Source of the DNA: Acidobacteriota bacterium
GTDB lineage: Bacteria > Acidobacteriota > Terriglobia > Terriglobales > Acidobacteriaceae
Reading direction: 5' to 3'
NCBI GenBank assembly: GCA_021799405.1
Contig: JAJZAL010000273.1
Location: 1 to 6,628, forward strand
Length of the DNA stretch: 6,628 nt
Under the pieces are notes generated by a model that worked only from the letters and a program-made list of their open reading frames with translations, made no database searches and was not told where the DNA came from. Positions 1-5,564 of the stretch are shown piece by piece; the first letter of the stretch is position 1, and each line of letters opens with the position of its first letter. A program made the translations under genes and the position numbers.

Positions 1-1
1 T

Positions 2-580
2 GCCGAGTACCTGGCCGCGCAGTCTCAGCGCCTCGATCGCGCCATCCGCTTCCAGCTTTTGCAGGTCCGCCAGCTCTTTACCCGCATCGCTGCGCCCGAC
101 CGCGCCGAGTCGCGCGTCTCGTCGCTGCTCCGACGCCTTGCCCAGCGCATCGACGACCTCAGCTTCCGCCAGGAGTCAGCCCTCACTACGGATCTTCGCC
201 ACCGGCAGCTTCGCGTCGCCGAACTTGGCGCGGCCGTGCTCCGCCATGATCCCCGGCAGAGTCTCGCGCAAACCCGCGAACGGCTGCTCGCCTGCCGCGC
301 GCGCCTTGACCGCGCCATGGAACGCCTGCTTCACACCGCCTCATCTTCTCTCAGCGCATTTGACGCTCGCCTCCACTCGCTTTCGCCGCTCGCCGTCCTT
401 GACCGCGGCTATGCTCTCGTCCTCGATGCCCAGGGCAGTCTCATCCGCTCCACCACGCAGCTTGCCCCCGGCAATGAACTCACCACGCGCCTCTCTGACG
501 GCGCATTCACCAGCCGCGTCTTATCCACCGCATCCAACGCGCCCGCGCCCAGGAAGAAAGCAAGGAAGCCAAAGCTATGA
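2..580 (+). CDS. xseA: Exodeoxyribonuclease VII large subunit, C-terminal part (5' end outside window)
   Basis: The reading frame is open from base 2 to a TGA at 578-580, giving 192 visible residues and no start in the window. The long Arg/Leu-rich helical stretch fits the extended coiled-coil region of XseA. The segment at visible residues about 127-139, containing SPLAVLDRGYAL, is the family's C-terminal hallmark. It is followed by a short beta-rich tail with a DGAF-type motif. With XseB, the family degrades single-stranded DNA to short oligonucleotides in the cytoplasm and acts in repair. The protein ends in a basic tail (PRKKARKPKL). The stop codon overlaps the glmM start as ATGA, so translation is probably coupled. 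No xseB follows directly, although xseB often lies next to xseA in other bacteria. The family call is firm; the N-terminal OB-fold and catalytic core lie upstream and cannot be checked. Confidence 0.93.
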   Translation, partial: AEYLAAQSQRLDRAIRFQLLQVRQLFTRIAAPDRAESRVSSLLRRLAQRIDDLSFRQESALTTDLRHRQLRVAELGAAVLRHDPRQSLAQTRERLLACRARLDRAMERLLHTASSSLSAFDARLHSLSPLAVLDRGYALVLDAQGSLIRSTTQLAPGNELTTRLSDGAFTSRVLSTASNAPAPRKKARKPKL

Positions 581-1953
581 CCACTGCATCCCATCGCCAA
601 CTCTTCGGCACCGACGGCATCCGCGCCGTCGCCGGTGAATCGCCGCTCGACGCCACCACCATCTACGCGGTCGGCCTCGCCCTCGCCCACTCGCTGCGCA
701 AAACCGAAGCCGAGCCGCGCGTACTTCTCGGCCGCGACACACGCGAATCCAGCGCCTGGATCGCCGCCACGCTCGCCGCCGGCTTGCGCGCCGCCGGAGC
801 AAGCATCGAGAGCGCAGGCGTCATCACCACGCCCGCTGTCGCCTTCCTTGCCCGCACCCACGGCTTCCACGCCGGAGTCGTCATCTCCGCCTCGCACAAT
901 CCCTGGCAGGACAACGGCATCAAGCTCTTCGGCGCCGATGGATTCAAGCTCGCCGACGCAGTCGAGTTGGCCATCGAAGACGAGATCTTTCATCACGCCG
1001 CGCGAACTGAAGCGCCCGATCCCGCTTCCCTTCCCCCCGTCGAGGACAACCCCGCGCTCCAGGCCGATTACATCCAGTTCCTCATCGATTCCGTGCCCGG
1101 TCTCTCGCTCACAGGCCTGCGTGTTGTGGCTGACTGCGCCAATGGAGCCGCCGCCGCCATCGCGCCCGAGCTTTTCCGCCGACTGAACGCCGATGGATCC
1201 GCCGAGATCACGCTCCTCAACATCGCTCCCGATGGCCGCAACATCAACCTGAACTGCGGCGCGCTGCATCCTGACTTCGTTGCCGCGCAGGTTGCAAAAC
1301 GCGGCGCCAATATCGGCCTCACCTTCGACGGCGACGCCGACCGCTGCATGCTGGCTGGCGCCCGCAGCAATGTGATCAACGGCGACGCCATCCTGCTGAT
1401 GGCCGCCCGCGATCTGAAGGCCCGCAGCCTGCTCACCGGCGATCTCGTCGTCGCCACCACCATGTCAAATATGGGCCTTGAAGCCGCTCTCAAGCACAGC
1501 GGCATCCGCATGCTGCGCGCTCCGGTTGGCGACCGCTACGTCCTCGAAGAGATGCAGAAGCACAACGCCGCGCTCGGCGGCGAACAGTCCGGCCACATCC
1601 TGCTGCCTCATCTCGCCACCACCGGTGACGGCCTGCTGACTGCTCTCGTTATCCTTGATCTCATCGCTCGCACCGGCAAATCCATTGAAGAGCTGACCGC
1701 AGACCTTAAGGTTTTTCCGCAAATCATCACCAACGTCAGAGTGCGCGAGAAGAAACCGCTCGCGACGATCCCAGCGGTAGCCGCAGCGATCCGGGCCGCC
1801 GAAGAGGAACTGAAAGACTCCGGCCGCGTCGTCATCCGCTACAGCGGCACCGAACCGTTGGCCAGAGTCATGATCGAAGCCGAAAGCGAGGAAGCCATGC
1901 GGAAGCACGCTGAGGCGATTGCGGGTGCAATTCGTAAGGAACTCGGAGTCTAG
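577..1953 (+). CDS. glmM: Phosphoglucosamine mutase
   Basis: GlmM converts glucosamine-6-phosphate to glucosamine-1-phosphate, a cytoplasmic step toward UDP-GlcNAc for peptidoglycan and lipopolysaccharide. The 458 residues match the usual family length (about 445-460). The N-terminal FGTDGIR is at residues 10-16. The catalytic phosphoserine loop SASHNP is at 104-109, with Ser106 the expected phosphorylated residue. The Mg-binding loop DGDADR is at 251-256, the sugar-binding loop GGEQSGH at 334-340, and the phosphate-binding RYSGTEP at 421-427. All four loops are intact, so the enzyme should be active. The start at 577 is supported by AAGGAAG at 562-568, 8 nt upstream, and by the 4-base ATGA overlap with xseA. 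That overlap implies one transcript for both genes. FGTDGIR and GGEQSGH favour GlmM over phosphomannomutase/phosphoglucomutase relatives. Confidence 0.97.
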   Translation: MTTASHRQLFGTDGIRAVAGESPLDATTIYAVGLALAHSLRKTEAEPRVLLGRDTRESSAWIAATLAAGLRAAGASIESAGVITTPAVAFLARTHGFHAGVVISASHNPWQDNGIKLFGADGFKLADAVELAIEDEIFHHAARTEAPDPASLPPVEDNPALQADYIQFLIDSVPGLSLTGLRVVADCANGAAAAIAPELFRRLNADGSAEITLLNIAPDGRNINLNCGALHPDFVAAQVAKRGANIGLTFDGDADRCMLAGARSNVINGDAILLMAARDLKARSLLTGDLVVATTMSNMGLEAALKHSGIRMLRAPVGDRYVLEEMQKHNAALGGEQSGHILLPHLATTGDGLLTALVILDLIARTGKSIEELTADLKVFPQIITNVRVREKKPLATIPAVAAAIRAAEEELKDSGRVVIRYSGTEPLARVMIEAESEEAMRKHAEAIAGAIRKELGV

Positions 1954-2009
1954 CTGCCTGGCATTCCGCGTCTCGACTGCAACCAGGATCTGTGCCCCCA
2001 AAACAAGCG

Positions 2010-2015
2010 TAGAAT
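2010..2015 (+). promoter_or_regulatory. Candidate -10 box, leaderless geometry
   Basis: TAGAAT ends exactly 6 nt before the ATG at 2022. A -10 hexamer in this position would put the transcription start at or next to the A of the start codon, giving a leaderless mRNA. No convincing TTGACA-like -35 is seen about 17 bp upstream, and there is no clear Shine-Dalgarno before the gene, which fits leaderless initiation. The same spacing occurs before uvrB in this window. Confidence 0.5.
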
Positions 2016-2021
2016 TTCCCC

Positions 2022-3011
2022 ATGAAGCGCCTCGCCGCGATCGCGATGATCGTCGCATGGATTGCACTGCCGGTCTGTGCGCAACATGGTGGATCGCACG
2101 GCGGCGGCTTCGGAGGCCATTCCGGGGCTTCTTCTCACGGCGGATTTGGCCGCGGAGGCTTCGGCAGCCTCGGCTCGGTCTCGAATGATGGCTTCGGCGC
2201 TCCCGGTCCTTCGTTCCATGGCGGATTCGCCCGATACGCGCCTCCGCAGTTCAGAGACGCCTCGCCATCGAGCATTGCCGGTTCCGAGCGCAATCTCTTC
2301 TCCGGTTCCCTCACGTTCTCCCCCGGCGCATTTCCCAACTCGGCGCAAGGCTTCCGGCACGAGGGCCTCGGCAACTCCAATCGCGGCGCCGGCTTCCAGG
2401 ATCATCGGCGTCATCACCGGCCGTTCCGCCGGCCCTTCAGACGAATGTTTGGTTATGACAGTGAATACTCCGGTTACTACGCTGGGGGATGGGGTGGCTG
2501 GATCGCCCCTTATCTCTGGGCGTATCCCGGCTTCTCAGACTGTCCGGCAATGTGGAACGGTTGGGATTGCTGGAATCAAGAAGGAGATTCCGCGGCCGGC
2601 GCGAATTATGTCGCTCAAGCCCCTTACGCGGATTACGGCCCTCAGAACTCCTATCCCGATAACAGATTACCGGGATACTCCGTGCACCCCTCCAATCAAG
2701 ATCAAGCACTACCGTGGCCCGGGCGGTACGCCAGGCCGCCCGCGCACTCATCCGGCCCGCCGCTTCCGTCCAGCCCCAACCCGCCTGCGCTTCCAGACCT
2801 GGATCCAAACGGCAGGGGCACGGTGATGCTTGTCTTCAAAGACGGCCGTCCGCCTGAAGAGATCCATAATTACCTCCTCACGCAGGGCACGCTCTACGTG
2901 ATGGACCGGCACAGCCGCGCCATTCCCCTCGACAGCCTCGACCTGGCCGCAACCGCCCGGGCAAACGACGAGGACGGCGATTTCATCCTGCCCGTCAAAT
3001 CAGATCAATAA
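2022..3011 (+). CDS. Secreted Gly/Pro/Tyr-rich protein of unknown function
   Basis: I recognise no characterised family over the full 329 residues. Residues 1-20 form a typical signal peptide: Lys/Arg at 2-3, a hydrophobic core, and Ala20 before Gln21 as the likely cleavage site. LPVC at 16-19 is not a good lipobox. Residues 21-70 are very rich in Gly, His, Ser and Phe (GGFGG-like repeats). A basic His/Arg patch lies at about 128-141 (HRRHHRPFRRPFRR), followed by a Tyr/Trp/Gly-rich stretch at 144-185 with two Cys (174, 183). A Pro-rich linker spans about 230-262. The C-terminal module at 266-323 (TVMLVFKDGRPPEEIHNYLLT, then LYVMDRHSRAIPLDSLDL and DFILP) looks folded. From memory it resembles the end of many acidobacterial secreted proteins. 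An envelope or extracellular location is inferred. The start lacks a strong ribosome site but has a -10-like box 6 nt upstream. Confidence 0.8.
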   Translation: MKRLAAIAMIVAWIALPVCAQHGGSHGGGFGGHSGASSHGGFGRGGFGSLGSVSNDGFGAPGPSFHGGFARYAPPQFRDASPSSIAGSERNLFSGSLTFSPGAFPNSAQGFRHEGLGNSNRGAGFQDHRRHHRPFRRPFRRMFGYDSEYSGYYAGGWGGWIAPYLWAYPGFSDCPAMWNGWDCWNQEGDSAAGANYVAQAPYADYGPQNSYPDNRLPGYSVHPSNQDQALPWPGRYARPPAHSSGPPLPSSPNPPALPDLDPNGRGTVMLVFKDGRPPEEIHNYLLTQGTLYVMDRHSRAIPLDSLDLAATARANDEDGDFILPVKSDQ

Positions 3012-3110
3012 GCGCCGCGCCGTTGCGAAGTTCTCCGCTGCTCCCCCGCGCAGGAACCTGCGTTCAGCCGCTTCACAGTATCCTGAGTGGTAGAGGACGA
3101 GGAAAGAGCG

Positions 3111-3338
3111 ATGATGACCGGGCTGGGCAAGGCGCTGATAGGATTAGGCATTCTTCTCATCGTCATCGGCGCCGTGCTGCTGGCCGCCGGGCGCGTCGGG
3201 CTGCCGCTTGGCCGCCTGCCCGGTGACTTCACTTATAAAAGCAAGAATGTGACGGTCTTCTTTCCTCTGGGCACTTCGATCCTCATCAGCATCGTGCTCA
3301 CTGCGATCCTCTACCTGATCTCGCGCCTGGGCCGCTGA
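3111..3338 (+). CDS. DUF2905 family two-helix membrane protein
   Basis: This is a small inner-membrane protein of unknown function, 75 residues from ATG 3111. Helix 1 spans about residues 7-27. It is followed by the family hallmark GRLPGDF at 34-40, then a short polar strand (TYKSKNVTVF) and FFPLGTSIL at 50-58. Helix 2 spans about 51-71. Layout and length match DUF2905. The frame is open further up to a GTG at 3087, but GAGGAAAG at 3099-3106 lies 4 nt before ATG 3111 and 7 nt before ATG 3114, so one of these tandem ATGs is the likelier start. No partner is evident; the gene stands about 100 bp after the secreted protein gene and in the same direction. Confidence 0.85.
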   Translation: MMTGLGKALIGLGILLIVIGAVLLAAGRVGLPLGRLPGDFTYKSKNVTVFFPLGTSILISIVLTAILYLISRLGR

Positions 3339-3369
3339 CAGGGGCGCTAGCCTCCGCGGCAAAGCACCG

Positions 3370-3384
3370 GTTCACATTGTGAAC
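3370..3384 (+). promoter_or_regulatory. Perfect 15-bp palindrome, candidate operator upstream of polyferredoxin gene
   Basis: GTTCACATTGTGAAC is a perfect inverted repeat: two 7-base arms (GTTCACA/TGTGAAC) around one central T. It lies 80 bp before the chosen start of the polyferredoxin gene and in no gene. The symmetry suggests a dimeric repressor or activator. The half-sites are in the opposite order to the CRP (TGTGA-N6-TCACA) and Rex (TTGTGAA-N6-TTCACAA) sites, so neither regulator can be named. Confidence 0.45.
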
Positions 3385-3447
3385 GCCTGATGCCCGCCGT
3401 GACAAAAGTCATAGCTTATCGGATGCCGGCCTCCTATCCTTCAATCC

Positions 3448-3464
3448 GGAAGGATCTTTCGGAG
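3448..3464 (+). promoter_or_regulatory. Ribosome binding region deciding the polyferredoxin start
   Basis: GGAAGGA at 3448-3454 lies 10 nt before ATG 3465, and GGAG (3461-3464) abuts it. The upstream in-frame ATG at 3390 has no comparable purine-rich site. The 25 residues it would add have no family-like features, so 3465 is the preferred start. Confidence 0.6.
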
Positions 3465-4577
3465 ATGGCCACACAAACAGCAGCGATCAATCCCTCGCCC
3501 ACCGAAAAGAAGAAATTCATCCGCCGCATTGCTCCTGACCACTCGCAGCGCATCCGCTTCCTGGTCCAGACCGTCTTCGTCGTTCTCAATGCCTGGCTGG
3601 GGTTGCAGTTCTATCTCTGGGTGCGCTACTACGAGCGCGGCGGCACGGGCCTTCATGTTGCGCGCCCCGCCGGCGTGGAAGGGTGGCTGCCCATCGCCGG
3701 CCTGATGAACTCCAAGTACTTCCTGGCCACCGGCCACGTGCCGGCCATTCATCCGGCGGCCATGTTTCTCTTCATGGCCTTCCTGCTCATGAGCTTGCTG
3801 GTCAAGAAATCCTTCTGCTCCTGGCTTTGTCCCGTCGGCACGTTCTCTGAGCGGCTCTGGAAGCTGGGTCGCAAGATCTTCCGCCGCAGCCTGCGCGTCC
3901 ATCGCTGGATCGACATCCCTCTGCGCGGCCTCAAGTATCTGCTCCTCGGCTTCTTCGCCGTCATGATCGGCATGATGTCCGCCGCCACCCTCGGCGAGTT
4001 CATGCAAACCCCCTATGGCCTCATCGCTGACGTGAAGATGCTCAACTTCTTCCGCGACATGAGCACGACCGCGGCCGTCGTCATCCTTGCGCTGATTCTG
4101 CTCTCGATCCTCATCGAAAATTTCTGGTGCCGCTATCTCTGCCCCTATGGGGCTTTGATGGGACTGGCCTCGCTGCTCAGCCCGCTCAAGATTCGCCGCA
4201 ACCCCGACGCCTGCATCGACTGCGCCAAGTGCGCGCACGCCTGCCCAGCCAACTTGCCCGTCGATCGCCTCGTCACCGTCCGCTCGGTGGAGTGCGCGGC
4301 CTGCATGGCCTGCGTCGCCGCCTGCCCCGCGCAGGACGCGCTGCAGCTTTCGCTTGCGCCCAACCGCGCGACGCCAGGCCAACCGGCATCGTCGCCGTTG
4401 CCGTGGTATCGCCGCGCCGTGGGCGCGCTGGCAATCACCGCGATCCTCGCCACCATCTTCTTCGGATTCGTCCTCTACGCGCGCGCTACCAACCATTGGC
4501 AGACCAACCTGCCCAACGCCGTCTATCAGGAACTGGTGCCGCACGCCAACGAAGCCAGCCACCCGGGGCTGGAATAG
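3465..4577 (+). CDS. NapH/YccM-like membrane-bound 4Fe-4S polyferredoxin
   Basis: The 370-residue protein (start 3465) has about five membrane segments: roughly 32-53, 97-113, 155-175, 203-220 and 317-338. Two CxxxCP motifs of the Fer4_5 type follow membrane segments: C118-SWL-C122-P and C222-RYL-C226-P. A cytoplasmic-type ferredoxin domain then carries two CxxCxxCxxxCP clusters, at C250/C253/C256/C260 and C277/C280/C283/C287. This is the layout of NapH, NosR C-terminal and YccM-type proteins, which pass electrons between the quinone pool or a redox partner and a periplasmic or membrane enzyme. All cluster cysteines are present. No reductase, cytochrome or maturation gene lies next to it, so the acceptor is unknown and specific names (napH, ccoG) are not justified. 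A Pro-rich linker (about 304-314) precedes the last helix, and the C-terminal ~30 residues are hydrophilic. A palindrome upstream may be its operator. Confidence 0.88.
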   Translation: MATQTAAINPSPTEKKKFIRRIAPDHSQRIRFLVQTVFVVLNAWLGLQFYLWVRYYERGGTGLHVARPAGVEGWLPIAGLMNSKYFLATGHVPAIHPAAMFLFMAFLLMSLLVKKSFCSWLCPVGTFSERLWKLGRKIFRRSLRVHRWIDIPLRGLKYLLLGFFAVMIGMMSAATLGEFMQTPYGLIADVKMLNFFRDMSTTAAVVILALILLSILIENFWCRYLCPYGALMGLASLLSPLKIRRNPDACIDCAKCAHACPANLPVDRLVTVRSVECAACMACVAACPAQDALQLSLAPNRATPGQPASSPLPWYRRAVGALAITAILATIFFGFVLYARATNHWQTNLPNAVYQELVPHANEASHPGLE

Positions 4578-4591
4578 AGCATCAAGGCCGC

Positions 4592-4686
4592 GTATCGACG
4601 CCACACGGCAGGAAGTGGACCGCCTGACGAACCTCAGGCACGCCACCAGGATCGACCGTATTGAAGCGGCGCTCCGCGCCTTGGGT
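4592..4686 (+). repeat. Left copy of 95-bp imperfect direct repeat
   Basis: This stretch matches 5368-5462 at a constant offset of 776 with 10 mismatches over 95 bases and no gaps (about 89%). It starts 15 bp after the polyferredoxin stop. Read in the frame of the right copy it gives ATRQEVDRLTNLRHATRIDR and so on to ALRALG, with no stop. There is no start codon at the position matching the right copy's ATG. After the repeat the sequence diverges and runs into a REP element. It is probably a decayed or truncated copy of a short coding or non-coding unit. Confidence 0.85.
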
Positions 4687-4713
4687 GGGCCAGCGCCTTC
4701 TTTGAACTACGCC

Positions 4714-4764
4714 AGCCCGCACAGTGGGCAACAGACGGTAGCCCCATGGCGCAAGCCTGGGGTA
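4714..4764 (+). repeat. Left REP element (two hairpins)
   Basis: Hairpin 1 is GCCCGC (4715-4720), loop ACA, GTGGGC (4724-4729), with one G-T wobble. Hairpin 2 is CCCCA (4742-4746), a bulged T, GGC, loop GCAA (4751-4754), then GCC and TGGGG (to 4762), bracketed by TA on both sides. The right REP matches this sequence in reverse complement, including a GNRA-type loop (GCGA). Confidence 0.82.
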
Positions 4765-4787
4765 TAAAGGTTGCGTCTCATAGCTCA

Positions 4788-4806
4788 GCCCTGAAAGGGC
4801 GCAAGA
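4788..4806 (+). repeat. Inner hairpin and 10-bp inverted repeat abutting the RAYT start
   Basis: GCCC (4788-4791), loop TGAAA and GGGC (4797-4800) form a hairpin. GGGCGCAAGA (4797-4806) ends at the base before ATG 4807. Its exact reverse complement lies at 5261-5270, one base after the stop. The only Shine-Dalgarno-like stretch (AAAGGG, 4794-4799) is partly inside the stem, so folding may limit translation of the transposase. Confidence 0.7.
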
Positions 4807-5259
4807 ATGGCCCACACCTTCACCAGCTTGCTCGTGCACCTCGTCTTCTCTACCTCGGGCCGGGCGCCGTTTCTTGCCGGCGCGATTCGGCCCGACGTGC
4901 ACGCTTACCTCGGGGGAATCCTGCGCGAATTGCATGCCGCTCCCATTGCCATCGGTGGCACAGCCGATCACGTTCACATCCTGACGCGCCTGCCTGCCGG
5001 CCTTGCGGTTGCGGACTGCATGCGGGTGGTGAAGGCAAACTCGTCGCGTTGGTTGAAAGAGCGGTGGCCGGAACGCCGCTCCTTTGCGTGGCAGGGCGGC
5101 TATGGAGCGTTCAGCGTGAGCGAATCCAGGCGGGAGTCTGTGATTCGTTACATAGGGGACCATGCGCGGCATCACCATCGCATCTCGTTTCAGGACGAAT
5201 TTCTCGCCTTGCTGAGAAAGCATGGCGTGGAGTTTGACGAGCGGTATATTTGGCGATAG
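4807..5259 (+). CDS. REP-associated tyrosine transposase (RAYT), IS200-like Y1 HUH family
   Basis: The 150-residue protein matches the compact Y1 transposase domain (Y1_Tnp, TnpA-REP). The HUH motif is H55-V-H57 inside TADHVHIL. The conserved WQGGYGAFSVSES stretch is at 95-107, and the likely nucleophile Tyr115 is in VIRYIGDHARHHH. The tail SFQDEFLALLRKHG...DERYIW is typical of the group. The family cuts single-stranded DNA next to REP hairpins through a 5'-phosphotyrosine intermediate. All catalytic residues are present and the frame is intact, so the protein is probably active or was recently. The start at 4807 is set by the family N-terminus (VHLVFST within the first 16 residues). The gene is tightly framed by inverted REP modules and has no second IS gene (no tnpB). 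GC content resembles the backbone (41/60 in 5041-5100), so transfer is not recent by this measure. Confidence 0.92.
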   Translation: MAHTFTSLLVHLVFSTSGRAPFLAGAIRPDVHAYLGGILRELHAAPIAIGGTADHVHILTRLPAGLAVADCMRVVKANSSRWLKERWPERRSFAWQGGYGAFSVSESRRESVIRYIGDHARHHHRISFQDEFLALLRKHGVEFDERYIWR

Positions 5260-5260
5260 A

Positions 5261-5281
5261 TCTTGCGCCCGCTGCGCGGGC
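5261..5281 (-). repeat. Right inner inverted repeat and GC-rich hairpin
   Basis: TCTTGCGCCC at 5261-5270 is the exact reverse complement of 4797-4806. It runs into GCCCGC (5267-5272), loop TGC, GCGGGC (5276-5281), a perfect 6-bp stem. The same 15-base hairpin GCCCGCTGCGCGGGC recurs at 5340-5354, so the right module begins and ends with an identical stem-loop. It follows the RAYT stop by 1 bp and could slow transcription, but lacks a T-run. Confidence 0.75.
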
Positions 5282-5307
5282 TTACGATGCGAATCCGTGC
5301 ACGACAT

Positions 5308-5355
5308 CCCCAGGCTCGCGCCTGGGGCTACCATCTGCTGCCCGCTGCGCGGGCT
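5308..5355 (-). repeat. Right REP element, inverted relative to the left one
   Basis: CCCCAGGC (5308-5315), loop TCGC and GCCTGGGG (5320-5327) form a perfect 8-bp stem. Read on the - strand the loop is GCGA, a GNRA tetraloop like the GCAA of the left copy. The second hairpin is GCCCGC (5340-5345), loop TGC, GCGGGC (5349-5354). The linker between hairpins differs from the left copy at two positions. Confidence 0.82.
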
Positions 5356-5357
5356 CA

Positions 5358-5489
5358 ATGGCGCGGCGCATCGGCGCCACACGGCAGGAAGTAAACCGCC
5401 TGACGAACCTCAAGCACGCCACCAAGATCGACCGTATTGACGTGGCGCTCCGGGCGTTGGGTAAGCGGCTGTATCTTAATGCGGCGTGA
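5358..5489 (+). CDS. Possible 43-aa ORF containing the right direct-repeat copy
   Basis: ATG 5358 opens a 43-codon frame ending in TGA at 5487-5489. The product begins MARRIGATRQEVNRLTNLKH and continues ATKIDRIDVALRALGKR. Residues 9-35 would form one charged amphipathic helix with a coiled-coil look. No Shine-Dalgarno is visible, as the upstream bases are the REP hairpin. Of the 10 differences from the left repeat copy, 5 fall at third codon positions. The amino-acid changes are mostly conservative (K/R twice, D/E, N/D, V/A, plus one G/D). This hints at past coding but does not prove it. It may be a gene remnant or a non-coding repeat; I recognise no family. Confidence 0.3.
   Translation: MARRIGATRQEVNRLTNLKHATKIDRIDVALRALGKRLYLNAA
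5368..5462 (+). repeat. Right copy of 95-bp imperfect direct repeat
   Basis: This is the partner of 4592-4686, in the same orientation and about 89% identical without gaps. It begins 12 bp after the right REP, while the left copy ends 27 bp before the left REP. The two copies therefore bracket the RAYT unit as direct repeats, even though the REPs themselves are inverted. Confidence 0.85.
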
Positions 5490-5564
5490 GCAGCGACCAA
5501 GGGAGATCCGGTGATGGCCGGGATGGTGGGGCAGGGGTGGACAGCATTTGGTCAGCCTCTCACC

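Larger units (their letters stand above)
4714..5355. mobile_element. RAYT unit: REP-associated transposase gene framed by inverted REP modules
   Basis: A Y1 transposase gene (4807-5259) sits between a left module at 4714-4806 (93 bp) and a right module at 5261-5355 (95 bp) in inverted orientation. The outer ~49 bases of each module match with 5 substitutions and one indel. The inner 10 bases (GGGCGCAAGA) are identical, and the middles differ. Flanking of a single-copy transposase by oppositely oriented REPs is the known RAYT/REPtron arrangement. RAYTs are thought to be domesticated relatives of IS200/IS605 transposases that mobilise REPs rather than themselves. No target-site duplication is evident at the module edges. 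Confidence 0.8.

Noticed and set aside
409..1269. Long open frame (286 codons) on the - strand across xseA/glmM
   Set aside because: It is antisense to two firmly identified genes and has no recognisable domain or ribosome site.
2067..2081. Lipoprotein signal (LPVC) in the secreted protein
   Set aside because: Pro and Val occupy the -2 and -1 positions where a small residue (Gly, Ala or Ser) is needed at -1. A standard signal peptidase I site at Ala20 is better.
2062..2826. Alternative + strand frame of 254 codons inside the secreted-protein gene
   Set aside because: It has no signal peptide or domain. The overlapping frame at 2022 has a signal peptide and an ordered C-terminal module.
3441..4646. 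Long open frame (401 codons) on the - strand opposite the polyferredoxin gene
   Set aside because: The translation is a low-complexity, Gly/Ala/Glu-rich shadow typical of antisense frames in high-GC genes. The + strand frame has clear Fe-S motifs and membrane helices.
5267..5281. Intrinsic terminator after the RAYT gene
   Set aside because: The stem is strong, but TTACG follows instead of a T-run, and the same hairpin recurs inside the REP. It is better explained as repeat structure.
4582..5382. 266-codon - strand frame across the RAYT and repeats
   Set aside because: It is antisense to the intact transposase and mostly translates repeat DNA.
4592..5462. CRISPR or other regular repeat array
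   Set aside because: There are only two copies of the 95-bp repeat and two inverted REPs. No regularly spaced short repeats or spacers are seen.
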